Shown: positions 44,463-54,111, counted from the first letter of the stretch. The stretch: DNA of 64,000 bases from Mycolicibacterium goodii (GCF_022370755.2 NZ_CP092364.2:4836001-4900000); one strand, 5' to 3'. Program-made: numbers and translations. Notes: generated from the sequence alone by a model not told the origin.

Positions 44463-45212
44463 ATGTCGACACCACACTCAGATCGTCCGGTCGCGGTGGT
44501 CACCGGCGCCAGCGCGGGTATCGGCGCCGCAACCGCGAAAACCCTTGCCTCGCTGGGCTTTCACGTGGTCTGCGCGGCCCGTCGCGCCGATCGGATCGAT
44601 GCTCTCGCCAAGGAGATCGACGGAACCGCCATTGTGGCGGACGTCACAGACGACCACTCGGTGGATGCGCTCGCCGCGCAGCTGGACCGGGTCGACGTGC
44701 TGGTGAACAACGCCGGCGGCGCGAAGGGACTCGAACCGGTCTCCGACGCCGATCTCGACCACTGGCGCTGGATGTGGGAGACCAACGTGCTGGGCACCTT
44801 ACGGGTCACCCGGGCACTGCTGCCCAAGCTGATCGACTCCGGGAACGGATTGATCGTCACGGTCACCTCCATCGCGGCGTTCGAGACCTACGACGGCGGG
44901 TCGGGCTACACGTCGGCCAAGCACGCCCAGGGCGCGCTGCACCGCACGCTGCGCGGCGAACTTCTCGGAAAACCCGTGCGGCTCACCGAGATTGCTCCAG
45001 GCGCCGTCGAGACGGAGTTCTCGCTGGTGCGTTTCGGCGGCGACCAGGAACGCGCAGACAACGTCTACAAGGGCATCACGCCGCTGGTGGCCGAGGACAT
45101 CGCCGAGGTCATCGGATTCGTCGCGTCACGTCCGCCGCACGTCAACCTCGACCAGATCGTGATCCGGCCACGGGATCAGGCACCGAACGGACGGTTCAAC
45201 CGCCGGACCTGA
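44463..45212 (+). CDS. Short-chain dehydrogenase/reductase (Rv0484c-like)
   Basis: 249 aa. Classical SDR: VAVVTGASAGIGAATAKTLA (cofactor loop, with CAARRADR favouring NADP), VDVLVNNAGGAKGLEP, VTSIAAFETYDGGSGYTSAK with catalytic Ser, Tyr and Lys, and EIAPGAVETEFS. Substrate unknown. Divergent from the ROK gene across 177 bp and convergent with lprQ, from which it is separated by a 26-bp tandem repeat. Confidence 0.9.
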   Translation: MSTPHSDRPVAVVTGASAGIGAATAKTLASLGFHVVCAARRADRIDALAKEIDGTAIVADVTDDHSVDALAAQLDRVDVLVNNAGGAKGLEPVSDADLDHWRWMWETNVLGTLRVTRALLPKLIDSGNGLIVTVTSIAAFETYDGGSGYTSAKHAQGALHRTLRGELLGKPVRLTEIAPGAVETEFSLVRFGGDQERADNVYKGITPLVAEDIAEVIGFVASRPPHVNLDQIVIRPRDQAPNGRFNRRT

Positions 45213-45214
45213 CG

Positions 45215-45280
45215 CGGCTCAGCCGCTGATGCTCGATTGGCGGCTCAGCCGCCGATGCTCGATTGGCGGCTCAGCCGCCG
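45215..45280. repeat. 26-bp tandem repeat between convergent genes
   Basis: Units 45215-45240 and 45241-45266 (CGGCTCAGCCGC-T/C-GATGCTCGATTGG) differ at one base, and a third partial unit (45267-45280) runs into the lprQ stop. Each copy contains GCGGCTcAGCCGC, a tight hairpin, so the array could be a bidirectional terminator that grew by duplication. Confidence 0.75.
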
Positions 45281-46626
45281 GGCACCGGCTGGGGTGCCGT
45301 CGTCGTGGTCGGCGTCCCCGACAACGTCGGGGCGTCCGTCGGCGTCGCGGGCGCCGACGCCGGGATGTCGGCCGGCGACTGCGCGCTGGACAGGGCCGAC
45401 ATGGATTTCCACTCGTCCCAGTCGACCGCCCAGTCCCAGATGTCGCCGTCGGCGTAGGACAGCTGGATGCGGGTCCCGGTGACCTCGACCGGGTCGCCGT
45501 AGATGGCGGTGTTGAAGTACTGCTCGGCGTCGGTCAGCGACAGGTTGATGCAGCCGTTGGTGACGTTGCTGTTGCCCTGCGCACCCGAACTGGCCGGGTT
45601 GGCGTGGATGAACTCGCCGTTGTTGGAGATGCGCACCGCGAACCGCTCACGCACGTTGGCGTAGCCGGCCGCGGGGTTGGTCATGTAGAAGTCCTCGTAT
45701 TTCTCGGTGACCACGTGGATCCCGCTGCGGGTGACGTTGCGATCCAGGTCGCCCTCGCCGTAACTGCACGGGAAGTCCATGAGCACCGCGCCCGTACCGT
45801 CGAGCACCTGGATGCGGTGCGACGAGGCCTCGGCCTTGACCACCTGTTTGCGCCCGATCTCGAAGTCGAGCGTGACATCGGCAGCGCCGAAGGCACCCTC
45901 GCCGAACTCGACGCCGTACAGCGGCGCCCTGACGTGGACCTTGGTGCCCGCCGGGAAATACTCGCGGCTGCGCCAGTGCACGCGCGAGCCCGCGGCCTCG
46001 TCGGGTAGCCACGCCCAACTGCCCTCGACCGGCGGCTCGGTGACCACGCTGAGCGCCTTCTCGACGGTCGGGCGGTACTTGTCGTCGATCGAGGCGTCGA
46101 ACTGCAGGATGATCGGCGCCGCGACGCCGACGACCTGGCCATCGGCGAGCTGGAACTGGCCGTTGACCTGCGTCTGCGGTGCCACCGTGGTGAACTTGCC
46201 CTCGATCGGCACAGTCTTGCCGTCCTGGCCGACCACCGATCCCGACCAGGTGTACGTTGCGCCGTAACCGAGCGGCTCGGTCACGGCGAACGCGGTGCGG
46301 TCCTGGTTGAGCTTGCCTGCGACGACCTTGCCCGCGGCATTGGTCAGCGCGATCCGCTGGATCCAGCCGTCGGAGATCTCGACGCCCACCTCCGATGTGG
46401 GCAGCACGTCGACCGTGTCGGTCTCGGGGGTGTACTTCAGCGTGGGCTCAGCGGGTGCGGCCTCGGGTTCGTCCTGACTCAGCGGTGTCTTGCCCGAGCA
46501 CGCGGCCAGCACGCCTGCACTTACCCCCACCGCGAGCGCTGTCAGGGCGCGCCGCCGGTTCATCAGCGGCGCTGCGGCCTGTCTGTCGGCCGATATGTCG
46601 GCCTGGTCATCACCGGCGGAGCTCAC
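45271..46626 (-). CDS. lprQ: L,D-transpeptidase lipoprotein, LprQ/LdtMt5 type
   Basis: 451 aa. Twin-Arg-like signal ([20 protein letters not shown]) with lipobox LAAC (Cys43). Two Ig-like domains (about 60-280) precede the YkuD catalytic domain: [39 protein letters not shown] with His341 and the nucleophile Cys359 in NGCINLS. It makes 3-3 cross-links in peptidoglycan outside the membrane. The C-terminal 45 residues are a Thr/Pro/Ala-rich tail. It follows murB after 6 bp, a cell-wall pairing that matches Rv0482-Rv0483. Confidence 0.94.
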   Translation of the reverse strand: MSSAGDDQADISADRQAAAPLMNRRRALTALAVGVSAGVLAACSGKTPLSQDEPEAAPAEPTLKYTPETDTVDVLPTSEVGVEISDGWIQRIALTNAAGKVVAGKLNQDRTAFAVTEPLGYGATYTWSGSVVGQDGKTVPIEGKFTTVAPQTQVNGQFQLADGQVVGVAAPIILQFDASIDDKYRPTVEKALSVVTEPPVEGSWAWLPDEAAGSRVHWRSREYFPAGTKVHVRAPLYGVEFGEGAFGAADVTLDFEIGRKQVVKAEASSHRIQVLDGTGAVLMDFPCSYGEGDLDRNVTRSGIHVVTEKYEDFYMTNPAAGYANVRERFAVRISNNGEFIHANPASSGAQGNSNVTNGCINLSLTDAEQYFNTAIYGDPVEVTGTRIQLSYADGDIWDWAVDWDEWKSMSALSSAQSPADIPASAPATPTDAPTLSGTPTTTTAPQPVPGG

Positions 46627-46632
46627 GTGGAC

Positions 46633-47724
46633 CTAGGGTACCGACAGAGTGCATCCGAGCAGAATCGGTTCCGGTGTGAGTTCGATCCCGAACACCTCCA
46701 CAACGCCCGCCCTGACGGTGCCGGCCAGCGCGATCACGTCGGCAGTGGTCGCGTCGCCCCGGTTGGTGAGGGCCAGTGCGTGCTTGGTGGACAGCCGCGC
46801 CCGTGCCCCCTCACCGGGGTAGCCCTTGCCGAAGCCGGCCCGCTCGACGAGCCAGCCCGCGGCGAGTTTCACCCCATCCGGCGCCGGATAGTTCGGCACC
46901 GGGCCTGCGCCCGCGTCGCGCGCGATGCGCTGCACCCGCTCGAAGTCGGCCGTTGACACGACGGGGTTGGTGAAGAACGAGCCGACGCTCCAGGTGTCAT
47001 GGTCGGGATTCTCCGGATCGGGGTCGACCACCATGCCCTTGCCGGTCCGCAACCGCAGCACCGCCTCGCGCACGCGCAGCGGATCGGTGCGCTCCCCCGG
47101 CTCCACGCCGAGCGCGGTCGCCAGCTCGCGGTACCGCACCGGTGCGCTGCGACCTTCGGCGTCGAGCCCGAACTCGACCTCGAGCACGATGACGGCATCC
47201 GAGTGTTTCAGCACGCTGGTGCGATATCCGAAACGCAGTTCTTCCGGTGGCGCCCAACGGTCTTCGCCCGTGCGCCGGTCCAGCAGCCGCACCCGCGTGA
47301 TGGTGTCGGCGACCTCGGCGCCGTACGCGCCGACGTTCTGTACCGGCGTCGCACCGGCGGACCCGGGGATGCCGGACAGGCACTCCAGCCCGCCGAGGCC
47401 GTGCGCGAGTGACGTCACCACGACGTCGTCCCACAGTGCGCCGGCCTCGGCGCGCACGCGGTCACCGTCGACCGTGATCTCGGTGTTGGCGATCCGCACG
47501 ACCGTCAGATCGGTGAGGTCGTCGGCCAGCACCACGTTGGACCCGCCGGCGAGGATCAGTAGCGGCTCATCGTCGGCGGACAGGGCACGCAGGACCCCGA
47601 TGAGCTGTTCGGTGCTGGTGCAGGTGAGCATCCTGCGGGCCACCGGCCCGATCCGCAGCGTGGTCAGAGGGGCCAGGGGAACCGACTCCGCGATCTCCAC
47701 GCCGGCAACATGCGAACTGGCCAC
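46633..47724 (-). CDS. murB: UDP-N-acetylenolpyruvoylglucosamine reductase
   Basis: 363 aa, type I MurB. FAD-binding [13 protein letters not shown] and [78 protein letters not shown] (Ser proton donor region) and a C-terminal [18 protein letters not shown]. It reduces UDP-GlcNAc-enolpyruvate to UDP-MurNAc, an early cytosolic step of peptidoglycan synthesis. Divergent from the DUF2505 genes; first gene of the murB-lprQ pair. Confidence 0.97.
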   Translation of the reverse strand: MASSHVAGVEIAESVPLAPLTTLRIGPVARRMLTCTSTEQLIGVLRALSADDEPLLILAGGSNVVLADDLTDLTVVRIANTEITVDGDRVRAEAGALWDDVVVTSLAHGLGGLECLSGIPGSAGATPVQNVGAYGAEVADTITRVRLLDRRTGEDRWAPPEELRFGYRTSVLKHSDAVIVLEVEFGLDAEGRSAPVRYRELATALGVEPGERTDPLRVREAVLRLRTGKGMVVDPDPENPDHDTWSVGSFFTNPVVSTADFERVQRIARDAGAGPVPNYPAPDGVKLAAGWLVERAGFGKGYPGEGARARLSTKHALALTNRGDATTADVIALAGTVRAGVVEVFGIELTPEPILLGCTLSVP

Positions 47725-47750
47725 GGCCGCTAACGGTAGCCTGACCAGCT

Positions 47751-48257
47751 ATGCCGCGATCATTCGACATGGCCACCGAGTACGAAGGCAGCGTCGAACA
47801 TGTGCACCGCGCGTTCGGTGACGAACGGTACTGGCGGGCGCGGCTGGCCGATTCCGGCGCCGACGAAGCGATCCTCGACACGCTGACGATCGGCGCCGAC
47901 GGCGGTTTCGACATCGTGACCACCCAGGTGCTGCGCGCTGACCGGCTGCCCGGACTGGTGTCGCAGTTCCATCCCGGCGACCTGCGCATCCGCCGCGAGG
48001 AGACGTGGGCGCCGATCCACGAGGGGCGGGCCAACGGGACGGTGGCGGGGTCGATCCCCGGCGCCCCGGTATCTCTGACCGGGACCATGGTGCTCGAGCC
48101 GTCGGAGCGGGGCGCGAAACTGTCGGTGCGCACCACCGTCGAGGTACGGGTGCCGCTCGTCGGCGGCAAGATCGAGACCTTCATCGGCGGCCAGCTCGTG
48201 GACCTGCTGGTCGCCGAACAACGGTTCACCACGGTGTGGATCACCGAAAACGCCTGA
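47751..48257 (+). CDS. DUF2505 protein (START/SRPBCC-like)
   Basis: 168 aa, Rv0481c-like. MPRSFDMATEYEGSVEHVHR starts a helix-grip fold common to DUF2505: GDERYWRARLADSGADEAIL, TQVLRADRLPGLVSQFHPGD, GTVAGSIPGAPVSLTGTMVL, and VRVPLVGGKIETFIGGQLVD. The fold suggests a hydrophobic ligand pocket; no catalytic residues are evident. Followed 23 bp later by a paralogue of the same fold. Confidence 0.85.
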   Translation: MPRSFDMATEYEGSVEHVHRAFGDERYWRARLADSGADEAILDTLTIGADGGFDIVTTQVLRADRLPGLVSQFHPGDLRIRREETWAPIHEGRANGTVAGSIPGAPVSLTGTMVLEPSERGAKLSVRTTVEVRVPLVGGKIETFIGGQLVDLLVAEQRFTTVWITENA

Positions 48258-48280
48258 TTTCTGCCGTAGCGTCGGAGGCC

Positions 48281-48796
48281 ATGAGCCGACGTCTCGAGCA
48301 CCCCATGGCGTTCGCCGCGCCGCCCGAGACGGTGTACGCGGCGTTCGCCGGCGAGGACTACTGGCAGGCGTTGATGGCCCGGTATCGCGAGCACACGCAG
48401 GAATCGGAGATCACGGCGTTCACTTCGGGTGCCGACGGCGTCGATGTCGCGTTCCGCCAGGTGCTGTCGCGATCGGAGCTGCCCGGGCTGGTGCGCACCA
48501 TCATCCCGGTCGACATGATCATCGAACGGCACCAGCATTTCAACGCGTTCAACGAGGTCAACAGTACTGCGGCAGGTCACTTCGCGGCATCGGTGCCCCA
48601 TGTGCCGGGCCGGCTCGACGGCACCTACGCGCTGAGCGATGCCTCGGCCGGCAGCCGGCTGCTGGTGACCGGCCGCGCCAAGGTGTCGGTGCCGTTGGTC
48701 GGGGGAAAGCTCGAAAAGCTGGTCTTGGACTTCATGAAGAATCTGCTGACCCTTGAGGAGGCGTTCACCGCTGACTGGATCGCCCAGCATTCCTAG
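48281..48796 (+). CDS. Second DUF2505 protein, tandem paralogue
   Basis: 171 aa from ATG 48281. It shares the landmarks of its upstream neighbour (SRRLEHPMAFAAPPETVYAA, EDYWQALMARYREHTQ, RQVLSRSELPGLVRTIIPVD, VSVPLVGGKLEKLVLDFMKN) but the two are clearly diverged. Tandem duplication followed by specialisation of a ligand-binding protein is the simplest reading. Function unknown. Confidence 0.82.
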   Translation: MSRRLEHPMAFAAPPETVYAAFAGEDYWQALMARYREHTQESEITAFTSGADGVDVAFRQVLSRSELPGLVRTIIPVDMIIERHQHFNAFNEVNSTAAGHFAASVPHVPGRLDGTYALSDASAGSRLLVTGRAKVSVPLVGGKLEKLVLDFMKNLLTLEEAFTADWIAQHS

Positions 48797-48812
48797 GCCG
48801 GCCGGAAAAACG

Positions 48813-49589
48813 GTGGGCGCCGTCACCCGGGGCACCACCGGCTACAACCGGTTGCGTCGCAGCGACCGTTGGCTGGTCCACGAGCCGCGGGTTCGGACGG
48901 TGTTGCGCAGCGCGAGCGATCCGCTGGTGATCGACCTGGGGTACGGCGCACTGCCGATCACCACGCTCGAGCTGGCGTCGCGGCTGCAGATCGTCCGCGG
49001 CGACGTGCGGGTGGTGGGGTTGGAGATCCATCCGGAGCGGGTCCAGACCGCACGTGCGCTGGCCGGGTCTGCGGTCGAGTTCGCGCTGGGTGGTTTCGAG
49101 TTGGCCGGGCTGCGGCCGGTGCTGGTGCGCGCGTTCAATGTCCTTCGCCAGTACCCCGTCGAGGCGGTGCCCGAGGCGTGGGCGACGATGCAGCGGCAAC
49201 TTTCCCCCGGCGGGCTGATCGTCGACGGCACATGCGACGAGCTGGGCCGGCGGTGCTGCTGGGTGCTGCTGGACGCCACCGGACCGGTGAGCCTGACACT
49301 CGCGTGCGATCCGTTCGCCATCGACCGCCCATCGGATCTCGCCGAACGCCTGCCGAAGGTGTTGATCCACCACAACGTGCCTGGTCAGCCCATCCACACG
49401 CTGCTCGCAGCCGCCGACCGCGCGTGGGCCAGCGTGGCCGGCCACGGCGTGTTCGGTCCGCGTGTGCGCTGGCGCGCGATGCTCGAGTTGCTGCGCGACG
49501 AGGGGTTCGGCGTGCAACCACCACGGCGGCGGATGAGGGATGGGGTGCTCACAGTCAGCTGGTCGACCGTGGCGGCAGCCACGAATTGA
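48813..49589 (+). CDS. Class I SAM-dependent methyltransferase-like protein
   Basis: 258 aa from GTG 48813 (an in-frame start at 48753 would overlap the DUF2505 gene). SAM-loop-like VIDLGYGALPITTLELASRL, then VVGLEIHPERVQTARALAGS, FNVLRQYPVEAVPEAWATMQ and LSPGGLIVDGTCDELGRRCC. The Gly-loop is DLGYGALP instead of the usual E/DxGxGxG, so binding may be weaker or different. Substrate unknown. Its stop lies inside a 26-bp tandem repeat that continues downstream. Confidence 0.7.
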   Translation: MGAVTRGTTGYNRLRRSDRWLVHEPRVRTVLRSASDPLVIDLGYGALPITTLELASRLQIVRGDVRVVGLEIHPERVQTARALAGSAVEFALGGFELAGLRPVLVRAFNVLRQYPVEAVPEAWATMQRQLSPGGLIVDGTCDELGRRCCWVLLDATGPVSLTLACDPFAIDRPSDLAERLPKVLIHHNVPGQPIHTLLAAADRAWASVAGHGVFGPRVRWRAMLELLRDEGFGVQPPRRRMRDGVLTVSWSTVAAATN

Positions 49590-49639
49590 GGCCAGTGGCG
49601 GCAGCCACGAATTCAGGCCCGTGGCGGCAGCCGTCGCGG
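49569..49639. repeat. 26-bp tandem repeat at the methyltransferase 3' end
   Basis: Units 49569-49594 and 49595-49620 (GTGGCGGCAGCCACGAATT-G/C-AGGCC-A/C) and a partial third unit from 49621. The first copy encodes the last residues and stop of the methyltransferase; later copies are untranslated. GTGGC...GCCAC gives each unit a small hairpin. A second, unrelated 26-bp array lies at 45215. Confidence 0.75.
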
Positions 49640-49650
49640 ATTAGGCTGGG

Positions 49651-50451
49651 ATGATGCGGATCGCTCTCGCCCAGATCGCCACCGGTACCGACCCGTCGTC
49701 GAATCTGGAGCTGGTCGAGTCCTATACCCGGCGCGCCGCAGATGACGGCGCCCGGCTTGTGCTGTTCCCCGAGGCGACGATGTGCCGGTTCGGGGTTCCG
49801 CTGTGCCCGGTCGCCGAACCGCTCGACGGGCCGTGGGCGAGGGCCGTACGCGACATCGCGGCGCGCGCCGGTGTGGTGGTGGTCGCCGGGATGTTCGCGC
49901 CGAGCGACGACGGCCGGGTCACCAACACGCTGGTCGCCGCCGGCGCGGGCGTCGACACCCACTACCACAAGATCCACCTGTACGACGCGTTCGGCTTCTC
50001 CGAATCACGTACTGTCGCACCGGGTTTCACCCCGACGACGATCACTGTCGACGGGACCGCGGTGGGCATCACCACGTGTTACGACATCCGCTTCCCGGAG
50101 TTGTACGTCGAGTTGGCGCGTCGTGGTGCGCAGTTGATCACGGTCCACGCATCATGGGGGTCCGGACCCGGCAAGCTCGACCAGTGGACGCTGCTGGCGC
50201 GCGCCCGCGCACTCGACACGACGGGTTTCCTCGCCGCGGTCGATCAGGCCTATCCCGGCGATGAGATCGCCAAGGCCGGGCCAACGGGTGTCGGCGGCAG
50301 TCTGGTCGCCTCCCCGACCGGTGACGTGCTCGTGTCGGCGGGTGCCGATCCGCAGCTGTTGACCGTCGACATCGACCTCGACGCGGCCACGCAGGCCAGA
50401 CAGACCATCGCGGTTCTGGACAACCGGTCGGCACTGGCGGGGCTCGGCTGA
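49651..50451 (+). CDS. Carbon-nitrogen hydrolase (nitrilase superfamily, Nit1-like)
   Basis: 266 aa. The complete nitrilase triad is visible: Glu41 in LVLFPEATMC, Lys107 in HYHKIHLYD, Cys143 in ITTCYDIRFPELY. The length and FPEA/HKIHLYDAF pattern match the Nit1/Nit2 branch, whose members repair or hydrolyse small amides such as deaminated glutathione in other organisms; in a glutathione-free mycobacterium the substrate is open. Rv0480c corresponds by position. Starts after the tandem repeat; an ATG at 49654 is also possible. Confidence 0.88.
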   Translation: MMRIALAQIATGTDPSSNLELVESYTRRAADDGARLVLFPEATMCRFGVPLCPVAEPLDGPWARAVRDIAARAGVVVVAGMFAPSDDGRVTNTLVAAGAGVDTHYHKIHLYDAFGFSESRTVAPGFTPTTITVDGTAVGITTCYDIRFPELYVELARRGAQLITVHASWGSGPGKLDQWTLLARARALDTTGFLAAVDQAYPGDEIAKAGPTGVGGSLVASPTGDVLVSAGADPQLLTVDIDLDAATQARQTIAVLDNRSALAGLG

Positions 50452-50500
50452 TCCTCACTCGCTCACGGTCGGCTCAGTCCGGTAAGGCACAATCGCTGGC

Positions 50501-51445
50501 GTGACCGATCCCTGGGCTCGCCCCACCGACCAGGCCCCGCAAGCACCATCGCCGCAGCCCCAGCAGGGTCTGCCGCCGCAGGAACCACCGCAGACGCCCC
50601 CTGCTGCCGGACAGCCGATTCCCGGGCAGCCGCCGCAGCCGGGCCCTTCTGAGCCCGACGCGTCCGGCCGGCCGCCGAAGGGTTCCTCGCCCGTGGCGAA
50701 GGTCAAGAACCTGTTGTCCGACCCGTTGTCGGTGGTGCTGGTCGTGGTGATCGTGCTGGCGCTGGTCATCGCCGGGGTTCTCGGCGGTGAGCTGTACGCC
50801 CGCAACCGCGCCGACACCATCGTCGCCAGGATCGTCTCGTGCGTCGTGGAGGACGACGCGAAGGCGTCGTTCGACCCGCTGCCACCGTTCCTGCTGCAGC
50901 ACATGTCGGGGCACTACACGAACATCAACATCGAGACCGCGGGCAATCAGATCCGCGAGGCCAAGGGCATGAAGGTCGCGCTGGACATCCGGGACGTCCG
51001 CCTGGAGGACACTCCGACCTCGACCGGCTCGGTCGGATCGCTCAACGCCGACATCACCTGGTCCACCGAGGGCATCCGGCAGACCGTGGCCGACATGGTG
51101 CAGTTGCCGTTCATCGGTTCGGCGATCTCCGACGTCACCACCAACCCCTCGGCCGGCACGATCGAACTCAAGGGGCTCATCGGCACCATCACCGCGCGGC
51201 CACGCGTGGTCAACCAGGGCATCTCGCTGCAGATCACCGAGCTGAGCGCGATCGGTCTGTCGTGGCCGCGCGAGACGCTGCAGCCCATCCTGGACAGTTT
51301 CACCGCGCAGCTCACCGAGAACTACCCGATGGGTATCCATGCCGACTCGGTTCAGGTCACCGACAGTGGGGTCGTGGCCCGGTTCTCGACGCAGAACGCC
51401 GCGATGCCCAAGGGCGAAGAGGATCCCTGCTTCGCCGGTATCTGA
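50501..51445 (+). CDS. Membrane-anchored DUF2993 protein (LmeA-like; Rv0479c-like)
   Basis: 314 aa. A 70-residue Pro/Gln-rich cytoplasmic N-terminus (PQPQQGLPPQEPPQTPPAAG), one transmembrane span (SVVLVVVIVLALVIAGVLGG) and an extracytoplasmic domain of about 215 residues with repeated beta-strand pattern (IRDVRLEDTPTSTGSVGSLN; AGTIELKGLIGTITARPRVV; GISLQITELSAIGLSWPRET), the DUF2993 type found in the envelope protein LmeA. Ligand or lipid binding in the periplasm is the family expectation. Unknown function here. Confidence 0.78.
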   Translation: MTDPWARPTDQAPQAPSPQPQQGLPPQEPPQTPPAAGQPIPGQPPQPGPSEPDASGRPPKGSSPVAKVKNLLSDPLSVVLVVVIVLALVIAGVLGGELYARNRADTIVARIVSCVVEDDAKASFDPLPPFLLQHMSGHYTNINIETAGNQIREAKGMKVALDIRDVRLEDTPTSTGSVGSLNADITWSTEGIRQTVADMVQLPFIGSAISDVTTNPSAGTIELKGLIGTITARPRVVNQGISLQITELSAIGLSWPRETLQPILDSFTAQLTENYPMGIHADSVQVTDSGVVARFSTQNAAMPKGEEDPCFAGI

Positions 51446-51473
51446 CCGGTAGGCCCGAGGGGTTCGGGCAGGC

Positions 51474-52157
51474 TCAGGCCGGTCCGAACCCGTCGAGCAC
51501 CACGCGGGTTCCGGACAGGCCGAGCCGGGTGGCACCCGCGTCGAGCATGGCGGTGGCCTGCTCGGCAGTCCGGATGCCGCCGCTGGCCTTGACCCCGAGA
51601 CGTTCGCCGACGGTGCGGGCCATGATCTCGACGGCGTGCACCGATGCCCCGCCGGACGGGTGGAAACCCGTGGAGGTCTTCACGAAGTCGGCTCCGGCGT
51701 CCTTGGCGACGCGGCACACGTCCGCCAGCAGGGGCTCACCCGAGAATTCCAGCAGTGCCGCCGATTCGACGATCACTTTTAGCGTCGCGGCGCGGACCGC
51801 GGTGCGTACCGCGGTGATGTCGGCGGCCACGGCGTCGAGGTCACCGGCCAGCGCCGCGCCGACGTCGATCACCATGTCGATCTCGGTGGCGCCGGCCGAG
51901 ACGGCGAGTTCGGCCTCTGTGGCCTTGATGCCGGGCAGGTGCTTGCCGGACGGGAACCCCGCCACCGCGGCGATCGCCAGGCCCGCCGGTGCGACCGCCC
52001 CGGCGACGGACACCATCGACGGTGACACGCACACCGTCGCGACACCAAGGTCGGCGGCCTCGGCGACGACGGCGGTGACGTCGGACGCCGTCGCCTCGGG
52101 CTTGAGCAGGGTGTGGTCGACCAGCGCGGCGACCTGCGCGCGCGTGTAGTCGGTCAT
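51474..52157 (-). CDS. deoC: Deoxyribose-phosphate aldolase
   Basis: 227 aa from ATG 52157, which shares a base with the preceding stop (TGATG). TIM-barrel class I aldolase: [58 protein letters not shown], and the Schiff-base Lys160 in [17 protein letters not shown] followed by VKASGGIRT. It cleaves 2-deoxyribose-5-phosphate to glyceraldehyde-3-phosphate and acetaldehyde in nucleoside catabolism. Confidence 0.96.
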   Translation of the reverse strand: MTDYTRAQVAALVDHTLLKPEATASDVTAVVAEAADLGVATVCVSPSMVSVAGAVAPAGLAIAAVAGFPSGKHLPGIKATEAELAVSAGATEIDMVIDVGAALAGDLDAVAADITAVRTAVRAATLKVIVESAALLEFSGEPLLADVCRVAKDAGADFVKTSTGFHPSGGASVHAVEIMARTVGERLGVKASGGIRTAEQATAMLDAGATRLGLSGTRVVLDGFGPA

Positions 52158-52579
52158 CAGAACGGCTCCTCGGTGCCGCCGGGGTTGCACCCGGCCGCTG
52201 CCATGGCATCGGGTGAGACCTCGGGACGCCACGGTTCCAGATTCCAGCTGCTCTTGCCGGGTTCGACGAGTTCGGCGAAGGTCCAGTGGCACAGGAACTG
52301 TTCGCGCATGCCTGGGATGTCGGCGTCCGGCGAGAGGGCGAGGACCTGCTGCCACGCCTCGTCGGCCAGCGCCGCATTGCCGGGCTGGCGCGACAGCTCG
52401 CGGGCAGTTCCGGTGGGATACACCCGCAGGCTCGACAGGTCGCCCCATTTGGCCCATTCGACGTGGTCGACGTAGGGCGTCGACGCCCCGGCAGGGTCGG
52501 CATGCGCGCTCGGCAGCCATGCGCACGCAGCAGTCAGCGAGGCAGCGGCCACGGCAGCCGCGGCGGTCGAAAGACGCAT
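52157..52579 (-). CDS. Secreted protein, DUF2599 family (Rv0477-like)
   Basis: 140 aa from ATG 52579. A Sec signal peptide ([20 protein letters not shown], with possible cleavage after SAHA) is followed by a mature domain of about 110 residues with [20 protein letters not shown] and [20 protein letters not shown], the DUF2599 signature. A cysteine pair may be disulfide-bonded outside the cell. Function unknown; coupled to deoC. Confidence 0.8.
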   Translation of the reverse strand: MRLSTAAAAVAAASLTAACAWLPSAHADPAGASTPYVDHVEWAKWGDLSSLRVYPTGTARELSRQPGNAALADEAWQQVLALSPDADIPGMREQFLCHWTFAELVEPGKSSWNLEPWRPEVSPDAMAAAGCNPGGTEEPF

Positions 52580-52583
52580 CGAA

Positions 52584-52868
52584 TCAGCGCGACTTTCCTT
52601 GGATCTCAAGCAACTTCGGCCGCACGTCGACCAGGTACACACCGGTCGCGCAGGCCGAGATCGCGGCGCCGAACGCGTCGCGCAGCAACAGCAGCAGGAC
52701 CAGCCCCACCCCGAGGATGATCAGCCACACCGGCTTGGTGAGTTTGCCGGTCGCCGTGTAGGCGTCCGGGCGTTGCATGGCTGCGTGCACGAAGGCATAG
52801 ACGCCCACGAAGAACACCAGGGCGACCAGTACCAAAATAATGACGCCCGCAAGGTCGGCAAGTATCAC
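52584..52868 (-). CDS. DUF2516 small membrane protein (Rv0476-like)
   Basis: 94 aa. Two spans: [20 protein letters not shown] and [20 protein letters not shown], with a short hydrophilic link containing [12 protein letters not shown], the DUF2516 motif. Starts 76 bp from the hbhA stop and precedes the secreted-protein gene by 4 bp, so it is likely part of the hbhA-to-deoC transcript. Function unknown. Confidence 0.88.
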   Translation of the reverse strand: MILADLAGVIILVLVALVFFVGVYAFVHAAMQRPDAYTATGKLTKPVWLIILGVGLVLLLLLRDAFGAAISACATGVYLVDVRPKLLEIQGKSR

Positions 52869-52944
52869 CTCACCAGCCTATGCGGGCGCCATCGTCAACG
52901 TCGAATGACGTCTGATAATCCCCCTCGCGTTGCGCTGTCGCGAA

Positions 52945-53616
52945 CTACTTCTGGGTCACCTTCTTGGCCGGAGCCTTGGCAGCGGTCTTGGCCGGAGCCG
53001 TCTTCTTGGCCGGGGCGGCCTTCTTGGCGGGCGCGGCCTTCTTGGCGGCCGGAGCGGCAGCCTTCTTGACCGGCTCAGCGGCCTCGGCAGCCGCTTCGGA
53101 AGCGCTCTCGGCGGCGGCCTCGGTGCGCTTCGGCAGCTCGACGCCCACCAGCTTGGCGGCGCGCTCACCGACGGCACGGGTCTGCGACGCGACCGTGCCC
53201 AGGGCCTCCTGGGTCAGCTCCACGGCCTGGTCGGTGTAGCCCTCGACCCGGTTCGCGGCCTCTTCGAGAGCCGGCTGATTGCGCAGGCGCTCAAGGGCGG
53301 CCTCGCCACGCTCGACGAGCTTGTTGTAGGTCGCGGTGGCCTGATCGGCGTAACTCTCGGCGGCCTTGCGCAGCTCTTCGGAGGTCAGCTTCTCGCGCAG
53401 CTCACCGAACTGGCCCGGCAGCTCCTCCTGGAGCCTGGCCAGGCGTGCGCGGCTCTCCTCGACGCGGGCCTCGGCGTCACTGCGGGCCTCACCGGCACGC
53501 TCACGCAGGGTCGCGACGATCTCGTTCACCGTGGCCAGCGCCAGGTCCGCGGCGCCGACGGCGGCGAGCAGCGGAGCCTTGAGGTCCTCGATGGTGGGTT
53601 GGGTCTTGTCAGCCAT
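52945..53616 (-). CDS. hbhA: Heparin-binding hemagglutinin
   Basis: 223 aa from ATG 53616 with AGAAAGGAAA upstream. The N-terminal [20 protein letters not shown] segment and long coiled-coil (residues ~40-160) match HbhA; the C-terminal ~45 residues are Lys/Ala/Pro repeats ([14 protein letters not shown]), the heparan-sulfate-binding, lysine-methylated region in pathogenic mycobacteria. The protein is a surface adhesin in M. tuberculosis and an inner-membrane/lipid-inclusion protein in others; in an environmental species a role in cell-surface or lipid-body organisation is more likely. Confidence 0.94.
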   Translation of the reverse strand: MADKTQPTIEDLKAPLLAAVGAADLALATVNEIVATLRERAGEARSDAEARVEESRARLARLQEELPGQFGELREKLTSEELRKAAESYADQATATYNKLVERGEAALERLRNQPALEEAANRVEGYTDQAVELTQEALGTVASQTRAVGERAAKLVGVELPKRTEAAAESASEAAAEAAEPVKKAAAPAAKKAAPAKKAAPAKKTAPAKTAAKAPAKKVTQK

Positions 53617-53682
53617 GTCGTATTTCCTTTCTGCGGACTGTATGCGGATGTCCCGCGGGTTCATCGGTTCGTCGGTGCGGTG

Positions 53683-54111
53683 TCAGTCAGTCGTCGGCTC
53701 CTCACTTGGCGAGGCAGTTGCCGACGCACCTGCCGGTGCGTTCTCGGCTTCGTTCTGCCGGCGGAACGACGTGTAGATGTCGAGCAACACCTGCTTCTGA
53801 CGCTCGGTGATGCTCACGTCGTTGACGATGGCGTCGCGGACCTCACTGGGTTCGCTGGGTTCCAGGATCCCGGCGCGGACGTAGAGCACTTCCGCGGACA
53901 CCCGCAGCGCCTTCGCGATCTGGTTGAGCACATCGGCGGAGGGTTTGCGCAATCCCCGCTCGATCTGACTGAGGTAGGGATTGCTCACGCCGGCCTTCTC
54001 GGCCAACTGCCGCACCGATACCTGCGCCGCCTCGCGCTGGGCCCGAATGAAGCTGCCGATGTCCTGCGCCGCGTTGGACACCACTGCCGCGAGATTCTCA
54101 TCCTGCGTCAC
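53683..54111 (-). CDS. XRE-family transcriptional regulator (Rv0474-like)
   Basis: 142 aa. An N-terminal Cro/CI-type HTH: IGSFIRAQREAAQVSVRQLA then EKAGVSNPYLSQIERGLRKP, with a C-terminal region of helices (VSITERQKQVLLDIYTSFRR) and a Ser/Glu/Ala-rich tail. Rv0474 has been reported as a copper-responsive regulator in M. tuberculosis; no obvious metal-ligand cluster is visible here. It is 66 bp upstream of hbhA and has a palindrome over its own promoter, so autoregulation and control of hbhA are plausible. Confidence 0.87.
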   Translation of the reverse strand: MTQDENLAAVVSNAAQDIGSFIRAQREAAQVSVRQLAEKAGVSNPYLSQIERGLRKPSADVLNQIAKALRVSAEVLYVRAGILEPSEPSEVRDAIVNDVSITERQKQVLLDIYTSFRRQNEAENAPAGASATASPSEEPTTD

